A stretch of DNA of 64,000 bases from DATJGR01 sp963735085 (GTDB taxonomy: Bacteria > Pseudomonadota > Gammaproteobacteria > Pseudomonadales > Azotimanducaceae): the NCBI GenBank assembly GCA_963735085.1, contig CAVTJP010000013.1:1-64000 (forward strand), written 5' to 3'. The position numbers and the translations under genes were made by a program. The stretch's first letter is position 1. Each line of letters opens with the position of its first letter. Below are positions 1 to 8,576 of this stretch, one piece after another. The notes under the pieces were generated by a model, which saw only the letters and a list, made by a program, of their open reading frames with translations, searched no databases and was not told the origin of the DNA.

Positions 1-437
1 TGCAACAATAGTTCCTGGACTCGCCATATTCGGCTTGCGCGCTCAACATCTGCATCGCGTTGTCGGGTTACATCGCGACCCTTGTATTCGAGATACCTGC
101 GCTTGTCGTCGTTGCTCACCCATTTCGCGAATCCCCAAAACTCCGCTTCGCGATAGTTCGGCGTCGGCACTTTTGATCGTCCCAAAGGATTGAAAATCCG
201 ATACGCGTTTCGCTTCGCGTCGCGCCATTCGCCATCAAGCACCAGTCCCAACGCATCTGCGACGAATTCGAGCACAACGCGAGGCGGCGCTTCTTTTCGC
301 TGGACACACGTTCGGTACCACTCAAACACGTTGATCCGCGAGAGCAGCACCCCTCTTCGAGCGTCATACACCAGCGCATCGAGGGGTTCGCCGTCGACGG
401 TAACGCCATCCGAGTCGAGATAGCCCCGGTCGCTCAT
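1..437 (-). CDS. Hypothetical protein in integrated element, 3' end outside window
   Basis: The reading frame starts at ATG 437 and stays open to the left edge, so about 145 codons are visible and the C-terminus is missing. The start overlaps the stop of the integrase frame in an ATGA arrangement (434-437), which supports translational coupling and this start. The protein is soluble and charged, with no signal peptide or membrane segment; it is rich in Trp, Arg and Asp. I do not recognise a family. Its place directly downstream of a phage-type integrase and inside the tRNA-bounded element suggests element cargo or a phage accessory function. The existence of the gene is fairly certain; its function is unknown. 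Confidence 0.55.
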   Translation of the reverse strand, partial: MSDRGYLDSDGVTVDGEPLDALVYDARRGVLLSRINVFEWYRTCVQRKEAPPRVVLEFVADALGLVLDGEWRDAKRNAYRIFNPLGRSKVPTPNYREAEFWGFAKWVSNDDKRRYLEYKGRDVTRQRDADVERASRIWRVQELLL

Positions 438-1683
438 TTCCGCCTCCGCCGAATCGGCACCACCTTGTCTTCGCCCTTCGCCGCAGCGCGCACCCACGTC
501 TGCCCACGCTTCGAGCGCGGCGCGTTTCGCCGCTTCGTACTGCCCGCGGTTGTACACCGCCGCAACGCCGCGGATCGCGCCGCCCTTGCGGTTCTGCACG
601 AGTTCCGCAACGAACGGCATCTGTCCCAACTGCTCGCCGAAAACGGTGCTGACGGTTCGCCTGATGTCGTGATATCGCCATGGGGCGAGGTGTGCTGGCG
701 CAGGTCCACCATGCTTCTCGTGAAACGTCTTCGCCTGCTCGAATACCTTCGCGTCGAGGTTCTTCTTCGCCTTCGAGAATGCGCTGATGCCCTTCGCGCC
801 GGATGTCGTGGTGAATACATGCGGACCTTCGAACCGCGGCACCTTGCCCAACACTTCGAGCGCGAGACTCGACAGCGGCACGGTGTGCGGTTCGCTGGAT
901 TTTGTAGGTTCTTCGATGCGCCAGACATCGCCGCTCACTTCGGCCCAACGCATCTGTCGCAACGTCACGCTCACGCTGGCCGCCGGACGCAATCATCAAC
1001 TGCACGAACGTGCCCCAGGGATAAGCGATCGCGTCGCACGCACGCCAGATCGCGCCGAGTTCGTCGGCCGTCAGCACACGACTACGTGAGATCTCTTTGC
1101 CTGGCGGTTTGATGCCGAGACACGGTGACAATTCGAGGTAGTCGCGCTCGACGCACCAGCCGAACAGTTTGCGCACCGTGGCGAGCATCCGGTTCGCCGA
1201 TGTCGTCTTGCCGGCATCGACCAACGCATCGAGCAAACGCAGCACATCGGCTTTGCGGATGTTCACAGCGGCGTATTGCCCCACTGCGACTTTCAGCAAT
1301 CCAACGTACCGCTCCGTCTCGCGCAACGTCGTCGGCTTCTGGTGACGTTTGGCATACCGCTGCACGAATTCATCGGCCACGGTTGAAAACCCGCCACGCA
1401 CGCGCTGGATGCGTTCTGCGCGCGGATCGATGCCGGCGCCAGCCTGCTCGATGAGTTTGCCGGCACGCTGCCGCGCAACTTTCAGCTTCAAGGTCGGGTA
1501 CGACGGCTTCAGCGTCTCGCGCACCAGTTTGCCGTGTGCCCGGTACATCACGAAAAAGGATTTCTTGCCGGACGCACCGACTCGAATTCCGAACGATGGC
1601 AACTGCACATCGAACACTTCGAGCTGTCCGGACGGCGGCGCTTTGAGATTCGCCAAATACGATCGGTCAGGTTTCGTGCGCAT
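434..1683 (-). pseudogene. int: Phage-type tyrosine integrase, two frameshifts
   Basis: This encodes a P4-like tyrosine recombinase: an N-terminal arm-binding DUF4102-type domain (residues 1-90, with the typical FGIRV and KSFFVMYR strands), a core-binding SAM-like domain (about 100-200) and a catalytic domain. The first catalytic Arg lies in ASGGQRERDVA. Near position 950-962 the reading frame is lost; in the next frame the protein resumes as MRWAEVSGDVWRIEEPTK and continues through box II (HDIRRT) to the nucleophile Tyr region (AAVYNRGQYEAAKRAALEAW). A second shift near 490-500 is needed to reach the natural end VVPIRRRRK, whose stop overlaps the next gene. The start at ATG 1683 faces the tRNA-Asn fragment at 1847-1896, the usual arrangement for an element integrase and its att site. 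The gene is either inactivated or carries two assembly indels; everything else about it looks well conserved. Confidence 0.85.
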
Positions 1684-1846
1684 CAGCGGGTCTCCTAGGT
1701 AACAGCTAGGTAACAGACACGCGCTGAAAGCATACGTTATTGCATGTTATCGTAGTGAAGGGATAATTTCGAGCGAATTCCCGTGTTTTTCGGGAGTTGG
1801 ACGAGGAAAACGGGTGGTGTTCGTTATCGTTCGAAAGGGGGTATTT

Positions 1847-1896
1847 GCTGACTGTTAATCAGCGGGTCGTTGGTTCGAGTCCAACAGGCGGAGCCA
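1847..1896 (+). other. 3' half of tRNA-Asn(GTT), probable attachment site of integrated element
   Basis: The sequence contains a perfect anticodon arm (GCTGA, loop CTGTTAA with anticodon GTT, TCAGC; 1847-1863), a five-base variable region, a perfect T arm (GTTGG, loop TTCGAGT, CCAAC; 1869-1885) and a 3' acceptor strand AGGCGGA with G and an encoded CCA (1886-1896). No matching 5' acceptor strand (TCCGCCT) or D arm precedes it, so this is not a complete tRNA gene. A tRNA 3' half next to a tyrosine integrase is the classic duplicated att site. Because the fragment reads rightwards, the element should lie to its left and extend off the window. Confidence 0.8.
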
Positions 1897-2130
1897 ATCA
1901 AATCATCGGCTTACCCGTGCTCCTCACATCCCACAGTGTCCTAATGTGGGCATTTGGCGGGCTCTACGCACCCCACGATTCGCTTCAGCAACACCAAACC
2001 GGGCCTCGAACAATCACGTTCGCACTCTCGATTGGCCGCCCGATCAGTCGTCTGAGTTCGGCCGCGTAGTGCGTCCGCACGCGACAGACAGCAGTTCCAT
2101 CCCGCGAGAAACCTGGCCGGTCACCTCGAC

Positions 2131-2394
2131 TCAGGACGGCGAACCACATGCCACTCTCTCGTACAGAAACTCCGGGGCAAGGTCCGCGCCAGTCGGCCAC
2201 ACTAGCGTGTTGTGCTGTCGGTTCAGTCGAAACTCACGAAATCGGGCAGTGTCCCTCAAGGGTTCAAATACTTCTCCCCACAGCTCATCTTCGAGGTCGA
2301 TCTCACCTGCCGTATTGTCGGCAAAGTGCAGCCAAATTCGATAGGCGCCCCTGTACTCGGCCGATAGAAGCTCTGGCGTCGATTCTTCCTTCAT
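2131..2394 (-). CDS. DUF2442 domain protein
   Basis: The protein has 87 residues and matches the DUF2442 pattern: an acidic N-terminus, a strand with YRIWLHFADNTAGEIDL, and a C-terminal stretch ending near LAPEFLYERV. DUF2442 proteins are small soluble proteins, often next to DUF4160 partners and suspected of being one half of a toxin-antitoxin-like pair; no activity is established. The ATG at 2394 is preferred because its first base is the last base of the upstream DUF4160 stop codon, implying coupled translation; a GTG one codon earlier (2397) is also possible. Neighbours are the accessory genes of the left end. Confidence 0.8.
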   Translation of the reverse strand: MKEESTPELLSAEYRGAYRIWLHFADNTAGEIDLEDELWGEVFEPLRDTARFREFRLNRQHNTLVWPTGADLAPEFLYERVACGSPS

Positions 2395-2651
2395 CACAAC
2401 GGCTCAATTCGTCTCAATGGTCTTCTGGCCCGAGCGAGTTCCCAATCGGCCACCAACTCGATTCGCCTCAACTTTATCCATTCGATCACTGCTTGTCGCA
2501 CCCGGCGCGGAAGTCGACCGGACATGACACGCCCGGTTTCGATCTCGATCCGAACCTCATGCTCCCCGTATCTAGCGTGTACGTGCGGTGGATCATGGTC
2601 GCTGTAGTACATGAGAACGGAGACGCCGAGGAATCGGCAGATTTCTGGCAC
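2394..2651 (-). CDS. DUF4160 domain protein
   Basis: This 85-residue protein starts at GTG 2651 with the characteristic opening VPEICRFLGVSVLMYYSDH, followed by DPPHVHARYGEHEVRIEIETG and a C-terminal helix with WIKLRRIELVADWELA, all typical of DUF4160. The longer frame upstream of the GTG shows no family features and is probably non-coding. The His-rich DPPHVHA motif is conserved in the family but its role is unknown. It is translationally coupled to the DUF2442 gene downstream (one-base overlap). The pair is commonly seen in mobile or accessory DNA and resembles toxin-antitoxin gene pairs in size and arrangement; this is inference, not demonstrated. Confidence 0.8.
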   Translation of the reverse strand: MPEICRFLGVSVLMYYSDHDPPHVHARYGEHEVRIEIETGRVMSGRLPRRVRQAVIEWIKLRRIELVADWELARARRPLRRIEPL

Positions 2652-2952
2652 GTCGACACACCAACGATCCAATCGATGCAATCGTCGCTGACGCACCGTT
2701 GGTTGAATGCAGGAAGAACGAGCCACGCGTCGGCAGACGATGGATCGGACCGCCAGTAGATCGACCCATCGAGACAAAAGACCGCTTCGGAAATACTCGG
2801 TAGTCTTGAGCACGAACGATGTACATGGGATTTCAGATCCAGGATGAACTCGGGTTTGACATCCCAGAACTGCGGCAAGCCCGCACCAAGTTCTGCGAGC
2901 CGAAGTCCCATCGATGACACGATGGTCTCTACTACAGTTCGGAGACACTTCC
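2652..2952. other. Intergenic stretch, no supported gene
   Basis: This 301-bp stretch separates the DUF4160 start from the MazG-like gene and is less GC-rich than its surroundings. A minus-strand open frame covers most of it (to 2959) with protein-like composition in its first half, but it runs antiparallel in phase with the DUF4160 gene and I recognise no family. It probably holds the divergent promoters of the two flanking genes. Confidence 0.4.
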
Positions 2953-3306
2953 ATGCCAAACGACACCCTCGCCCATCTGACCACCCAGGTACGCGACTTC
3001 GCCGACGCGCGCGACTGGCAGCAGTTTCATTCCCCGAAGAACCTAGCTGCGGCCATGACCGTAGAAGCCGGTGAGGTGCTGGAACATTTCCAGTGGCTGA
3101 CGGAAGCCGAGAGCGAGACCCTCAGCGCCGAGAAACGCAGCGAGGTCGAACTGGAACTGGCCGACGTGTTGATTTACCTGGTGCGGTTGGCCGATCGGCT
3201 GGACGTTGATCTCATCGCCGCGGCGGCGCGGAAGATCGCGATCAACGCGCAGAAGTATCCGGTAGATCAAGCGAAAGGCAGCAACAAGAAATACACCGAG
3301 CGCTGA
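2953..3306 (+). CDS. MazG-like nucleotide pyrophosphohydrolase
   Basis: The 117-residue protein belongs to the all-alpha NTP pyrophosphatase (MazG/RS21-C6, dCTPase-like) superfamily. The metal-binding acidic residues are visible in helix motifs EAGEVLEHFQWL (about residues 39-50) and ELADVLIYLVRLAD (about 69-82), and the C-terminal lysine-rich tail with KYPVDQAKGSNKKY is typical of this small subgroup. Members hydrolyse non-canonical or selected (d)NTPs to the monophosphate and pyrophosphate in the cytoplasm; the precise substrate cannot be read here. ATG 2953 is chosen because the family alignment begins at MPNDTLAHLTTQVRDFAD; the frame upstream is unrelated. It sits 2 bp ahead of the TIR-TPR gene, so the two are probably co-transcribed. 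Confidence 0.85.
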   Translation: MPNDTLAHLTTQVRDFADARDWQQFHSPKNLAAAMTVEAGEVLEHFQWLTEAESETLSAEKRSEVELELADVLIYLVRLADRLDVDLIAAAARKIAINAQKYPVDQAKGSNKKYTER

Positions 3307-3308
3307 CC

Positions 3309-5339
3309 GTGACCCTCGAAGCCTTCGCGACCGCCTTCACGAAAATCGGCCCCATCGTCGAGCTGGATGGACTGGCCGACGTCTTTCTATCGTATGCGAG
3401 GAGCGACCGATCCGTTGCGGCGGAGGTCGCCCATTCGCTCGAGCGCGCGGGGTTCACCGTCTGGTGGGATCGCGAGATTCGTGCCGGGTCGGATTTCGCA
3501 ATCGAAATCTAGCGGGAGATCGCGGCTGCGCGGGCGGTGGTGGTGCTGTGGTCCGACGCTGCACAGCAATCGCCATGGGTACGCGATGAGGGCGCATACG
3601 CGCGCGACCGCAACAAACTGATTCCAGTTTGCCTAGGCGATGCCGAGCCCCCGCTCGGCTTTCGCCAGGTGCAGTCACTGCGCCTGAGTTCGGCGAAAGA
3701 GCGAGACGCCGTCATGACAGAGCTCGCAGACGTCATTCGCAGCCGCGTCCCCGGCGTCGAGCCATCGCGTACTCCATCCCCTAAGGTCGTGCCCGCACGG
3801 CGGCGTCAGCGTCTACTGCTGGCCTCCGTCATTGTCGCCGCGCTCGTGCTGACAGGTTTACTCGTGCGCGAGGTGATCGATTCGAACGGCGCGGCCCGTA
3901 ACGCAACCGCCAGTGCCACTCCAGCGTCCGCTTCCGATCACGCGCCGCGAGCGGACAAATCGATCGCAGTGCTGGCATTCGCCGACATGAGCGAGAGCCG
4001 CGACCAGGAATATCTCGCCGACGGCATGGCCGAAGAGATCATCAACCTGCTCGCCAAAGCGCCGGACCTGCTCGTTCCTGCACGCACGTCGTCTTTCTAC
4101 TTCAAGGGAAAGGACGCGAAGATTCCGGACATCGCGCGCGAACTTGGCGTAGCCCACGTGCTGGAAGGCAGCATCCGGCGCTCCGGCGATCGCCTGCGCG
4201 TGACTGCGCAGCTCGTTCGCGCCGACACCGGCTTCCATCTCTGGTCTGAAACCTACGACCGCGAACTGCGCGACGTGTTCGCAGTACAGGACGAGATCGC
4301 GAGCGCGGTCGCACAAGCGCTGCAGATTCGATTGATGGGTGGCGAGTTGAGCCGCCGCAAGGGCGGCACGGAAAACCTCGACGCTTATCAATTGCTGCTC
4401 AAGTCGTACAACGCCGCCAGCCAGAACACCGTCACGTCGCTCGACGAGGCCCAGCGTTTTGCCCAAGAAGCGGTCGATCGCGATGCGGGATACGGACTCG
4501 CGTGGTCACAACTCGCGTTCATGCTGTCGACGAAGGCCGACAACGCCCTGCTCAACGTGCGGGATGGCTACATGCGCGCGCGGGAAGTCGCGTTGCATGC
4601 GCTGGAACTGAGCCCGGACATCGCCGAGACCCATGGCCTGCTGCAACACCTATACGTGATGCTGGACTGGGATTGGGCGGCAGCGGAACGCGAACGAAAA
4701 CTGGCGCTTGCGATCGATCCGACCGACCCCAGCGCATTGCAGTTCGCGGGAATTCAGGCGAATGCTCGCGGCCGCTGGGCCGAGGCGGAACAACTGTTCC
4801 ATACGGCGCTCGAGCGCGATCCGCTTTCGACGTGGCTGCTGTTCAATCTAGGCCGAACCTACTATGGCGCGGGGCGATTCGACGATGCCGCTGCCACGTT
4901 TCGAAGGATTCATGAAATAGAACCCACCCACCAATGGGCGCGCATGTATCTCGCACAGACTCTGCACGAACAAGGCGAAGAGGAAGCCGCTCTTGCGCTG
5001 GAGGCAGCGGAGACCGATCCCGGACTGCTCGCCTACACGCGCCCCATCGACCTGTGGACCGCCGGACGCAAAGCAGAAGCGGACGCCGCGCTCGAAGAGG
5101 AGATAGCGCGATATGGGGACATCAATGCGTACGCGATCGCGCAAACCTACGCGTATCGCGGCGATCGCAATCGAGCGCTCGAATGGCTCGAGAAAGCGTA
5201 CGAACAGAAGAACTCGGGGCTGCTCGAGATCGTCGGCCAGCCGTTGTTCAGGAATTTGTGCGGCGATCCGCGGTTCGATGCGTTCATGCGGAAGATGAAT
5301 CTGCCGGCGATCGCGGCGTATCCGTTTCGAGGGGCGTAG
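3309..5339 (+). pseudogene. TIR - membrane segment - TolB-like - TPR protein with internal stop
   Basis: The frame starts at GTG 3309 and encodes a TIR_2-type domain (residues about 20-150: DVFLSYARSDRSVAAEVA, WWDREIRAGSDFAIEI, then REIAAARAVVVLWSD after the stop), one membrane segment (about 168-187), a TolB N-terminal-like domain (about 215-345, with YLADGMAEEIINLL and HVLEGSIRRSGDRLRVTAQL) and TPR repeats to the end. A TAG at 3510-3512 interrupts the TIR domain in the same frame; the sequence on both sides aligns as one continuous TIR fold, so a single substitution (or sequencing error) split it. This architecture is found in many proteobacteria, where the TIR part may signal or cleave NAD; the TolB-like part resembles regions often attached to adenylate cyclases. 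If the stop is real, the C-terminal 600 residues could only be made by reinitiation. Confidence 0.8.
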
Positions 5340-5388
5340 TCTCGCTACTCACAGTCCGCAACGACTCATCGGCCAGTGGTCGGTCAGA

Positions 5389-5679
5389 TCAAGCCGCCGA
5401 TCCCAGGTTTTCTCGTAGAATTCGCGGATGTCGTGCAGCGATCCTCAGCAGCGCCATCGCGGGGCCGTCAGGCTTTCGCCGCCCCTGCTCCCAATTGCGC
5501 AGCGTGTGCACGCTGATACCCATGGCCCGCGCGAATTCACCTTGCGTCAATCCGATGAATCGGCGCAGCGCCGCAACATCATCTGCCGACTGGAGGGTTC
5601 CCTGCATCAGGCGTTTGCGCACGCGCGCCGGTATCGCGCTCGCCAACTGCTCATCTGTCAGTTCAGGTATTTCGTTCAT
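5389..5679 (-). CDS. XRE-family helix-turn-helix regulator (antitoxin type)
   Basis: This 96-residue protein has a helix-turn-helix of the Cro/C1 type at about residues 33-75, with the motif GLTQGEFARAMGISVHTLRN followed by WEQGRRKPDGPA, the hallmark of HigA/NadS-like antitoxin regulators. ATG 5679 fits the family N-terminus (MNEIPELTDEQL). It lies only 7 bp after the hicB stop on the same strand, so hicA, hicB and this gene probably form one operon. Because the HicB here is short and lacks a DNA-binding domain, this protein is a plausible transcriptional repressor of the module. Confidence 0.85.
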   Translation of the reverse strand: MNEIPELTDEQLASAIPARVRKRLMQGTLQSADDVAALRRFIGLTQGEFARAMGISVHTLRNWEQGRRKPDGPAMALLRIAARHPRILRENLGSAA

Positions 5680-5686
5680 CAGTGAT

Positions 5687-5899
5687 CTATGCGGCCACTT
5701 CGACGTAGCACGACGAGGTGGTCGCAATCGGTATCGGTTCGCCATCGGCACGCAAGCCTTCGATATGGAATTCGAGCGCTTCCCGCATGCTTCTAAGCAC
5801 GTCAGGTTGCGTTGCGCCTGTCGCGGCGCAACCCGGCACATCAGGCGAAAAAGCCGAGTAGCCCGTGGGTGTCTCTTCGATCAACACCAGATACTTCAT
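5687..5899 (-). CDS. hicB: HicB-family antitoxin (short form)
   Basis: The 70-residue protein shows the degenerate RNase H-like HicB fold: YLVLIEETPTGYSAFSPDVPG followed by CAATGATQPDVLRSMREALEFHIEGLRADGEPIP. HicB binds and neutralises the HicA mRNA interferase. Unlike many HicB proteins it ends after the HicB fold and has no C-terminal helix-turn-helix or ribbon-helix-helix; the XRE gene 7 bp downstream may supply that function. Its ATG overlaps the hicA stop by four bases (ATGA at 5896-5899), which ties antitoxin translation to toxin translation. Confidence 0.9.
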   Translation of the reverse strand: MKYLVLIEETPTGYSAFSPDVPGCAATGATQPDVLRSMREALEFHIEGLRADGEPIPIATTSSCYVEVAA

Positions 5900-6084
5900 A
5901 GCGTGATTTCTGCCTGTTTCAAAACACTCCGCAACGTACCCCTCGCAATATCGTCATTCAAGTGCCCGGGGACGGTGACCTGGCCACGCTTCTCAGCATG
6001 CTTGTACTGCCGATGGCTGCCGCGGGTTCGCACCAAGTACCAGCCGTCGTTGCGAAGCAGCCGAATGAGCTCGCGGACCTTCAT
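5896..6084 (-). CDS. hicA: HicA-family mRNA interferase toxin
   Basis: The 62-residue protein has the dsRBD-like HicA fold: a first helix with KVRELIRLLRNDGWYL, then VRTRGSHRQYKH with the conserved catalytic His in GSHR, then the strand QVTVPGHLNDDIARGTLRSVL. HicA toxins cleave mRNA and block translation until HicB binds. ATG 6084 gives the normal family length; the frame runs further upstream, but that part is not conserved. The gene order hicA-hicB is standard, and the HicB gene overlaps by four bases. Confidence 0.9.
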   Translation of the reverse strand: MKVRELIRLLRNDGWYLVRTRGSHRQYKHAEKRGQVTVPGHLNDDIARGTLRSVLKQAEITL

Positions 6085-6256
6085 CGAGAGTGCAGATCGA
6101 ATGTCCGCCACACTCTCGCGCTTCGTTTCCCCGCCGGATGTAGTCTCTATGAGTGCCGTGTTGTGCGAGTTCGGTCGGGAAACCACGAGCTCGCGGCGCA
6201 GGAAAAATAGTTGGGCTCTCTGCATTGCGCGAGCCGAGGCCAAGTGAGGTCGATCT

Positions 6257-6610
6257 CTAAGTTCTGCGTGGAGCCGCCGGTTCGACCGGCGCAAACACCA
6301 ACTCCGGCACCACTACTTCCCACCGATCACACTTCAGCGAGGCCGCGAACTCCGGCTTCGAATCCTCACGCGACCACGTGACCACGGCCGCAACCCGCGC
6401 ATCGATACAAACCATGCCCTTCGGCGGCGCGAACGAACGCGACAGCCGCGCTACACACACCGCGCCGCTGAGAATCTCCCAACTCTCGCCCGACCGCTGC
6501 AGCGCTAACGCATCACCCACGTCCAACTCCGCGATGGCCGGATGCACACGTGCGTTCGGGCGCTGTCTGCCCGCAAAGCCGATGTCCACGACACAGTCAT
6601 CACTCCACAT
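6257..6610 (-). CDS. Hypothetical protein, possibly the C-terminal remnant of a RecQ-type helicase
   Basis: The frame encodes 117 residues with an orderly composition: RPNARVHPAIAELDVGDALAL, then a strand-rich part ending WEVVVPELVFAPVEP. It resembles, from memory, the poorly characterised C-terminal extension of some gammaproteobacterial RecQ-family helicases, where a similar SFxPPxGM and WEVVVPEL region closes the protein. No helicase motifs are present upstream, so if the resemblance is right this is a detached 3' fragment; it could also be a free-standing small protein. The ATG at 6610 is simply the first available. Function is not assigned. Confidence 0.4.
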   Translation of the reverse strand: MWSDDCVVDIGFAGRQRPNARVHPAIAELDVGDALALQRSGESWEILSGAVCVARLSRSFAPPKGMVCIDARVAAVVTWSREDSKPEFAASLKCDRWEVVVPELVFAPVEPAAPRRT

Positions 6611-6953
6611 CGACCCGTCGATTTGGTTTTCAGACGACGGTGTTCGTTGCTGGGTTCTGGTACGCGCGGCACGTCACCCGAAGAAATTTGCGGAGCGGCC
6701 AACAGATCTCGAAGACATCAAACTGTCTTGCTCGCGCACGAGCGAAAGAGGCTTCTTCGCTTCGGTCACAGTTGCAAATTCCAACGATCCTTTTGATCCG
6801 TGTGCAGAAAGCACCGGATGTTTCTTGCCGCTCTATCGGGGGCACGGAATGATGATTCGATACGCCGGCTTGGAGCCTGTGTGACGCGCATGATTCGCCC
6901 ATGCTCAGTGCCAGCCAGCTACTGAATTGCCCTACTTACATCTGGGACGCCTG
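6611..6953. other. Intergenic stretch, no supported gene
   Basis: No frame here shows family features on either strand. The GC content falls compared with the rest of the window and the short overlapping frames look random. It probably contains the promoter of the DUF6998-like gene that starts at 6954 and upstream remnants of the truncated minus-strand gene. Confidence 0.4.
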
Positions 6954-7406
6954 ATGGACCACAGCAGATTTAGGCAGCTGGTGACAGAGATCTACTCAAT
7001 CGTGGACGAGTTGCAGGTGATGTTTCCGGGACGTCCATTTACGCCAGACGGACATCTTGTGGGTAGTTTGGGCGAGTGCTTGGTCGCGGACGCCTACGAT
7101 CACGAACTCATGCCGCCGTCAAATCTTGGGTACGACGCAACGACCAAGGACGGGAGGCGCGTAGAGATCAAGGCCACTCAAGCCAATAGAGTCGCATTTC
7201 GGAGCTGCCCCGAATACTGCATAGCAATTCGGATTCTCCCGAATGGAACGTTTCATGAAGTGTTCAATGGCCCGGGGAAACCCATTTGGGACTGTTTCAG
7301 CGGCAAGCCGATGCCGAAGACCGGCCAATACCAGATCTCATTGACCAAACTCACGTCCCTTTATCGTGACGTGCCGTCGTCAGAACGTATTCCACGTCTG
7401 CCGTAA
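6954..7406 (+). CDS. DUF6998-like protein
   Basis: The 150-residue protein matches a family of small proteins with the pattern FPGRPFTPDGHLVGSLGECL, an AYD-x2-L motif, DATTKDGRRVEIKAT (about residues 57-72) and a late VFNGPGKPIWD. The E-x-K in VEIKAT after an upstream acidic residue in LGECL recalls the PD-(D/E)XK nuclease core, but this is only a fold-level guess. I recall the family as DUF6998, of unknown function and usually in accessory DNA. ATG 6954 is preferred over the TTG at 6927 because conservation starts after it. Confidence 0.65.
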   Translation: MDHSRFRQLVTEIYSIVDELQVMFPGRPFTPDGHLVGSLGECLVADAYDHELMPPSNLGYDATTKDGRRVEIKATQANRVAFRSCPEYCIAIRILPNGTFHEVFNGPGKPIWDCFSGKPMPKTGQYQISLTKLTSLYRDVPSSERIPRLP

Positions 7407-7686
7407 CGCGAAGTCGCTTCAGGAACTTGTCGCGCTGACGAGGCTGCGACAACTAAATGCGTCAGAGCGACACCGAAGCGGTCAGACAGCTATCACGCTG
7501 CGACGCAGTTTGGCTGTTTCCCGGGTTGTTTCAGGCACTTCGAGCCGACCTGACAGCCGGTGTTGAAAGAACACGCCATAGAACGCGACGATGCGAGTCC
7601 GGCTGCGAATGCTACCCATGCCACGACGGTCGATCTGACTTTCGTCGTCTCTGGCCCCCCAGCTATTCGCTAGCCGCACTCAGGCT

Positions 7687-8100
7687 TCAGTGCGCCAAGC
7701 TCAGAGTTGGCATCTGCTGTTCCTTGATCTTCGCCAACTCGGCCTTGCCAGTCGGATCGTAGGTGTAGTAATAAACCATTTCCCTTTTGTTGATATTGCC
7801 CGCATCAATTGCTCCCTCGGGGATACCCCACAGGACAGATACCGGCCATGTCAGCAGATTCAAAAAGCCGTAGAGCCACTGGCTTGATTCGTCCGTGCCA
7901 GAAGCCAAATAGAAGTTCCCAAATCCTGGTAGCACGTTGAGCGCCCCAGCGAGTCCAGGCGATTTCGTTTCTTCATTTTGTCGAATGCCGTAGCTCTTCA
8001 ATTCTCTCAGCTGAGTCTCTTCCGAATGACTTAAGGTGGTGCACGCCGTCGCGCTGCTTAGCACTACTCCAAGCCCGATCATCTTTGCGAGTGAGTTCAT
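7687..8100 (-). CDS. Putative small lipoprotein
   Basis: The 137-residue protein opens with a lipoprotein signal peptide (MNSLAKMIGLGVVLSSATAC, lipid Cys at about residue 20) and has one further hydrophobic stretch around FLNLLTWPVSVLWGIPEGA, which may touch the membrane. The middle part, with PGLAGALNVLPGFGNFYLA, resembles a glycine-rich membrane hairpin found in some uncharacterised small lipoproteins. No enzyme motif is visible. The start fits the signal peptide exactly. Flanks are non-coding on both sides, so it is probably transcribed alone. Function unknown. Confidence 0.65.
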   Translation of the reverse strand: MNSLAKMIGLGVVLSSATACTTLSHSEETQLRELKSYGIRQNEETKSPGLAGALNVLPGFGNFYLASGTDESSQWLYGFLNLLTWPVSVLWGIPEGAIDAGNINKREMVYYYTYDPTGKAELAKIKEQQMPTLSLAH

Positions 8101-8576
8101 GTCAGTGGTACTTCCTTGTTGTTGGCTGTTGGGGCACCTCGTGATGCGCCCCCCAGACAGTAGCTACGAGAGACCAGCGGCGCAGCGACTGATGTCATGT
8201 TTTTGGTTCAACCTTTGTTAGACAATTTTGAAAAGGGGCGGATGCGGAAGAGAAATCGCTGATCACACACGTGTTGCAAACGAACAATACAGACGCGCTG
8301 TCAACGCCATTGTCATGCAGTTAGAGGGCGCATACCTCGGAACGACAAAAAATGTTTTGTGCGGCAAGTTCGGCACTCGACACGGTTAACGTGCTTCCTT
8401 GTCGTGGAGTGTTCGAGCTTTCCCCAGATCGCCATGATGGTGACCAGCCAAAACCGGAACTCGCGCACTAACAATCGGAAAAATCGGCCATGGCGGCTTG
8501 ACTCAACTCAAGAGTCACCGGGAGACTCAGCGCAGTTCACGACTGTGGCCCAGCATGTGTGTTTGTAGGTAAGCGA
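8101..8576. other. Intergenic stretch, no supported gene
   Basis: This 476-bp stretch is AT-richer than average, and short frames on both strands have no recognisable features. It lies between the lipoprotein gene and the IS66 remnant and is probably debris of transposition events. No terminal repeat of an IS could be recognised in it. Confidence 0.4.

Noticed and set aside
1797..1896. Complete tRNA-Asn gene
   Set aside because: The D arm and 5' acceptor strand are absent; only the 3' half folds correctly.
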